The notes beneath the pieces were generated by a model, which ran no database searches, was not told where the DNA came from, and saw nothing but the letters and a program-made list of their open reading frames with translations. A DNA stretch of 19,451 bases from an uncultured Acidobacteriota bacterium (GTDB lineage Bacteria > Acidobacteriota > Vicinamibacteria > Vicinamibacterales > SCN-69-37), in contig CALFMR010000137.1 of NCBI GenBank assembly GCA_937880585.1, forward strand, positions 1 to 19,451. The letters are read 5' to 3'. This document shows, piece by piece, positions 16,103 to 19,451 of this stretch. The position numbers and the translations under genes are program-made. Within the stretch, counting starts at the first letter, position 1. Every line of letters starts with the position of its first letter.

Positions 16103-17122
16103 TCAGGACTTCACGGCAGGCGGGCGAGGCGGCGCGTCAGGAATCCATCCGCCGAGCTCGCGCGCGACGAGGGCGGTGAGTCCGCGAATCCACGAAGGAT
16201 GAACGTTCAGGCATGGCCCGAGGCGATAGTCGCCACCGCCAGCCGCGTGATACAGCTCGCGATTGGTGATGCCCATCTCTTCGATCGTCTCGAGGCAGTC
16301 GGCCGTGAAACCGGGACAGAACGCGACGAGCGATTTCGTCGTGCCCGCGAACGACCGCAGTGTCTCGTCGGTGTACGGCCGTAGCCACTCTTCGCGGCCG
16401 AAACGCGACTGGAACGACACGGTCACGCGCGCCGCATCCCACCCCATCGCCTCGGTGAGCGCGGCAGCCGTCGCGCGGCATTGTTCCGGATACGGATCGC
16501 CAAGCGCTGCATAGCGCTTCGGCAGGCCGTGAAAGCTCAGCACGATGCGATCGGGCGTCGCGCCGCCGATGAACTCGCGCGCGGCAGCGGCGAGCGCCTC
16601 GATGTACTCGGGCGCGTCGTAGTACGGTGGCACGACCCGCACCGCCGGCACGACGCGGCGTTTGCCCAGGATCTCGAAAATCTGCTCGAGGCTGGATCCG
16701 GTCGTCGCGCCGGCATACTGCGGGTACATGGGGACGGCGAGAATCCGATCGCAGCCGGCGCCGAGGAGCGCGTCGATCGCCGAGGCCGCCGACGGATTGC
16801 CATAGCGCATGCCGACCTCAACGGGGACGTCGATGCCGAAGCGCTGCGTGAGGCCGGCCGCGACACCCGCCGCCTGGCCCGCGCTGGTGACCGCGAGCGG
16901 CGACCCCTCGCTCGTCCAGACCTTCTGGTAGAGCCGCGCCGATCGCGCCGGACGCGTGCGCAGGACGCGTAAGTGCAGGATGGGCAGCCAGATGGCTCGG
17001 TTGAGGTCGACGACGCGGTAGTCGGACAGGAACTCGGCGAGATAGCGCCGCAGGGCCGGCGTGGTCGGCGCGTCGGGCGTGCCGAGCTGCAGCAGCAGGA
17101 CTCCGGGCCGAGGGGTCGGCAT
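16103..17122 (-). CDS. hemH: Ferrochelatase
   Basis: This is a 339-residue enzyme that inserts Fe2+ into protoporphyrin IX or coproporphyrin III, the last iron-dependent step of haem synthesis. The N-terminus is GVLLLQLGTPDAPTTPALRRYLAEFLSDYRVVD. The catalytic histidine is H198 in IVLSFHGLP, and the second active-site acid is E278 in VAFCPGFTADCLETIEEMG. VPMYPQYAGATTGSS (130-144), VTVSFQSRFGREEWLRPYT (233-251) and the closing CLNVHPSWI are all conserved. The start is ATG at 17122 (MPTPRPG); the frame continues 28 codons upstream, but that part has no family match. The gene is divergent from the hemA-like/hemC-D pair with 112 bases between, so the tetrapyrrole genes are clustered but not in one operon. 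It lies upstream of the iron operon, separated from it by the Fur-box-like site. Confidence 0.97.
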   Translation of the reverse strand: MPTPRPGVLLLQLGTPDAPTTPALRRYLAEFLSDYRVVDLNRAIWLPILHLRVLRTRPARSARLYQKVWTSEGSPLAVTSAGQAAGVAAGLTQRFGIDVPVEVGMRYGNPSAASAIDALLGAGCDRILAVPMYPQYAGATTGSSLEQIFEILGKRRVVPAVRVVPPYYDAPEYIEALAAAAREFIGGATPDRIVLSFHGLPKRYAALGDPYPEQCRATAAALTEAMGWDAARVTVSFQSRFGREEWLRPYTDETLRSFAGTTKSLVAFCPGFTADCLETIEEMGITNRELYHAAGGGDYRLGPCLNVHPSWIRGLTALVARELGGWIPDAPPRPPAVKS

Positions 17123-17193
17123 GGCAGTCAGCCTACCGGCCGGCCGAAACAGGCCGAAATCCGGGGACACGGACGGGACGTACAGACAAAGCG

Positions 17194-17225
17194 GTGACAA
17201 TCGCACCGCGGCGCTTGCATAAGAT
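17194..17225 (+). promoter_or_regulatory. Candidate promoter of the hemA-like/hemC-D operon
   Basis: GTGACA (17194-17199, five of six to consensus) and CATAAG (17218-17223) are 18 bases apart. TAAGAT (17220-17225) is an alternative -10. Transcription would start around 17230-17233, only a few bases before the GTG at 17235. This predicts a leaderless or nearly leaderless message, which agrees with the absence of a Shine-Dalgarno site. Confidence 0.35.
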
Positions 17226-17234
17226 CATTAGATA

Positions 17235-18086
17235 GTGCGTCTCGCCCTGATCCATCAAGCCCCCGGCCCCGCGTCTGCGCCGTCCGACGCCGTCCGCTGG
17301 CGCACCTGCCTGCGCGAAATCGCGTTCCTCGGCGACGCCAGCGCGCCCGCACCTGACGCGCCCGTCACCTTCGACGCGGACGCCTACGCGCTGCTGCTCG
17401 AGATCGTCTGCGGCCTCCGTTCGCCGCTCATCGGCGAGACGGAAGTCCAGGCGCAGTTCAAGACGTTTCTCGCCTCGCTCGACCGTGCGCGCCACGGTAA
17501 CATCTTCAGCCTCGGCCAGCGCGTCCTGTCGGATGCGAAGGCCATCCGCCAGCGCCATCTGCAGGGCTTCGGCACGCACTCGTACGGTCATCTCGTCCGC
17601 GCCCGCATCGCGCCCGACCAGCATCTCGTCGTCATTGGCACCGGTGCGCTGGCGCAGGAGATTCTCGCCGCGCTCGACGATCGCCCGTCAGCCGATCAGT
17701 GGGGACGCAAGCCGGAGCATGCCGACGAAGTCGGCGACCGCGTCCGCTATCGCCTGTTCGTCGACGCGCCTCGCCAGCCAGTGGGCACGATGCCGGCGAC
17801 CATCGTCATCGCGGCGCCCGCCGGCCAAGCCGATCTCGAGGCCGTCAGCCGCACGTACGCGCGCATCGACCGCGTCATCGACCTGCGCGCCGTCGATCAG
17901 CGTACGTCCATCACCTTCGGTGCGGCGCTCGTCACGCTCGACGATCTCTTCGACGAGGCGCGCGCCGCGGGCGCGGCGCCGGCGCGGTCGGTCGACGCCG
18001 CCCATCGGGACATCGAAGCGCTCGCGCGCGCATTCGGTCAACGCGAAGAGCTCCACCCGTTCGGGTGGGACGACGTATGCGCGTAA
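17235..18086 (+). CDS. hemA: Diverged, shortened glutamyl-tRNA reductase (HemA-like)
   Basis: This is a 283-residue relative of glutamyl-tRNA reductase, which converts Glu-tRNA to glutamate-1-semialdehyde in the C5 haem pathway; the usual length is about 420. Residues 21-29 (RWRTCLREI) align with the STCNRTEIY motif and keep the catalytic cysteine, here Cys25. IVCGLRSPLIGETEVQAQFKTF (57-78) matches the conserved GLDSxVLGExQIxGQVK region. VVIGTGALAQEILAAL (132-147) is the nucleotide-binding loop, and VIDLRAVDQ continues that domain. By eye, the Asn of TCNR is Leu, the conserved His before GLDS is Leu or Tyr, and the C-terminal dimerisation domain is missing. GTG at 17235 is the first possible start, since an in-frame TAG lies at 17229. 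It overlaps hemC by ten bases. Function as a reductase is likely from context but not certain. Confidence 0.8.
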   Translation: MRLALIHQAPGPASAPSDAVRWRTCLREIAFLGDASAPAPDAPVTFDADAYALLLEIVCGLRSPLIGETEVQAQFKTFLASLDRARHGNIFSLGQRVLSDAKAIRQRHLQGFGTHSYGHLVRARIAPDQHLVVIGTGALAQEILAALDDRPSADQWGRKPEHADEVGDRVRYRLFVDAPRQPVGTMPATIVIAAPAGQADLEAVSRTYARIDRVIDLRAVDQRTSITFGAALVTLDDLFDEARAAGAAPARSVDAAHRDIEALARAFGQREELHPFGWDDVCA

Positions 18087-19451
18087 GGCTGGTCAGCCGC
18101 GCGAGCGCGCTGGCCGTCCTGCAGACGCGTCTCGTCGCCGACGCGCTTCGCGCACGCTGGCCGGACCTCGACGTCACCACCGCCACGCGATCGTCGGAAG
18201 GCGATCGCGACCGCGCCATCGACCTCTGGGCGAGTGGCGAAAAGGGCCTCTTCACCGCGGATCTCTCCAACGCGCTCGCCGTGGGCGAGGCGGACGCCGT
18301 CGTCCACTCGTGGAAGGATCTGCCGATCGATGGACGCCCGGATACGACGATTGCGGCAACGCTCGAACGCGCCGACCCGCGCGACGTGTTGCTCGTTCGC
18401 CGCGAGGTCGTCGACGCGCATCCCGACGCGATCACGATTCTCTCGTCGTCACCGCGCCGCGCCTGGCAGCTCGAGACGTCCGTCCGCCGCCTGTTGCCCT
18501 GGCGCGTCTCGACGCTGACGATCACGCCGGTCCGCGGCAACATTCCAACGCGAATCGCCAAGCTCGTCTCTGGTCAGGGCGACGCGCTCGTCGTCGCCAA
18601 GGCCGCGCTGGATCGGCTGCTCGGTCCCGAGTCGCAACCGGACGTCATCGCCGACATTCGTCGCGGCATCGAGCAATGCCGGTGGATGGTCCTGCCGCTC
18701 AAGGAGTTTCCAACGGCGCCCGCGCAAGGCGCGCTCGCCGTCGAAGTGGCGGCGAACCGGCCGGACGTCTACGAGTGGATCCATGCGATCAACCACGAGC
18801 CGACGCGGCAGGCCGTCGAGCGCGAACGGGCCGTGCTCGCGTCGTTCGGTGGCGGTTGTCGCGAGGCCATGGGCGCGACGGCCCTCGTACGCGAATATGG
18901 CGAGGTGACCAGCGTGCGCGCACACCTCCCTGGCACCACCGACCGCGCGACGTGGACGCTGACGACGACAGCAGCCCTCCCGCCGCGGGTGGAAGATGCG
19001 TCGATCTGGCCACGGCCCCACGAGCGCAATCGCGCGTCGCGCCGTCCGGTCGACGCGGAGCCGCCGGCGGGTGGCGACGGCTTGTGGATCGCGCGTGCGG
19101 ACGCGCTGCCGTCAACGTGGACGATTGGCGCGGATCGCGTCGTCTGGGCCGCGGGCAGCCGGACGTGGGAGAAGCTGGCGACACGCGGCGTGTGGGTCAA
19201 CGGCTGTGCCGACGGGCTTGGCGATCTCGAAGCACCGAATATCGATCGCATCGCCGGACGGACCGTCGGGTGGCGCCGGCTGACGCACACGGCGTCGGGC
19301 GATCCGGATGCGCTGGCGACCTATGCCGTCGAGACGCCGCTGCCCGACGATCTCGATGCGCGCACGCACTTTTTCTGGACGAGCGGCAGCCTGTTCCGGC
19401 GCGCGCTCGAGGATTGTCCGTCGATTCGCGAGGGCTGGCATGCGAGCGGTC
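18077..19451 (+). CDS. hemC: Porphobilinogen deaminase fused to uroporphyrinogen-III synthase, 3' end outside window
   Basis: The first 458 codons are a two-domain enzyme. The HemC part, about residues 1-300, polymerises four porphobilinogens. LVSRASALAVLQTRLV (5-20), GEKGLFTADLSNAL (54-67), VVHSWKDLP (75-83) with the catalytic aspartate D81, SSSPRR (123-128), VRGNIPTRIAKL (152-163) and APAQGALAVE (214-223) are all recognisable. Cys261 in FGGGCREAMGA carries the dipyrromethane cofactor. From about 335 a HemD-like domain begins (GLWIARADALPSTW) and reaches FFWTSGSLFRRALEDCPSIREGWHASG, the conserved final region of uroporphyrinogen-III synthases, just before the edge. Little of the protein should remain outside. 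The ATG at 18077 lies inside the last codons of the hemA-like gene, so translation is probably coupled. The fusion would hand the unstable hydroxymethylbilane directly to HemD. Confidence 0.92.
   Translation, partial: MRVRLVSRASALAVLQTRLVADALRARWPDLDVTTATRSSEGDRDRAIDLWASGEKGLFTADLSNALAVGEADAVVHSWKDLPIDGRPDTTIAATLERADPRDVLLVRREVVDAHPDAITILSSSPRRAWQLETSVRRLLPWRVSTLTITPVRGNIPTRIAKLVSGQGDALVVAKAALDRLLGPESQPDVIADIRRGIEQCRWMVLPLKEFPTAPAQGALAVEVAANRPDVYEWIHAINHEPTRQAVERERAVLASFGGGCREAMGATALVREYGEVTSVRAHLPGTTDRATWTLTTTAALPPRVEDASIWPRPHERNRASRRPVDAEPPAGGDGLWIARADALPSTWTIGADRVVWAAGSRTWEKLATRGVWVNGCADGLGDLEAPNIDRIAGRTVGWRRLTHTASGDPDALATYAVETPLPDDLDARTHFFWTSGSLFRRALEDCPSIREGWHASG

Overview
The window is GC-rich bacterial chromosome with 16 protein genes. 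I read it as Acidobacteriota, probably the Vicinamibacteria side. This is an inference, not a computed result. It rests on the GC-rich codon use, a photosynthetic-reaction-centre-type dihaem cytochrome with a Gly/Pro-rich tail, many exported cytochrome-like proteins, a period-7 CTT repeat, and a TonB receptor with an N-terminal STN domain. I see no tRNA, rRNA, CRISPR array, transposase or phage gene.

Layout. (1) 1-899, minus: an exported CE15-like esterase, cut by the window edge inside its presumed nucleophile serine codon. (2) 1051-3246, plus: a three-gene DrrA/DrrB-type ABC exporter operon ending in a TetR regulator, with a near-perfect 20-bp palindrome just ahead of the first gene. (3) 3293-4108, minus: a PEP mutase/isocitrate lyase-family enzyme. 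(4) 4260-6745, plus: a tightly spaced envelope operon of beta-barrel protein (DUF5777-like), CHRD lipoprotein, haem-binding-domain protein and monohaem cytochrome c. It ends at a large inverted repeat shared with (5) 6812-7450, minus, a dihaem reaction-centre-type cytochrome. (6) 7538-9925, minus: a type IIA topoisomerase A subunit (ParC/GyrA), divergent from (7) 10057-11124, plus, DNA polymerase IV. (8) 11136-15838, minus: an iron-uptake operon of TonB-dependent siderophore receptor, PiuC-type hydroxylase and PepSY membrane protein, with a Fur-box-like palindrome and a strong hairpin upstream. (9) 16103-17122, minus: ferrochelatase, divergent from (10) 17235-end, plus: a short, diverged glutamyl-tRNA reductase overlapping a HemC-HemD fusion that leaves the window.

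The right-hand third is a coherent iron and haem block: uptake of ferric siderophore, processing or reduction, the first committed C5-pathway step, tetrapyrrole assembly and final iron insertion. The central cytochromes would consume that haem. The least conventional items are the shortened HemA that seems to lack the dimerisation domain and a conserved histidine, the compact DUF5777/CHRD/cytochrome operon, and the regulatory palindromes. Positions of motifs come from reading translations by eye; no database search was possible.
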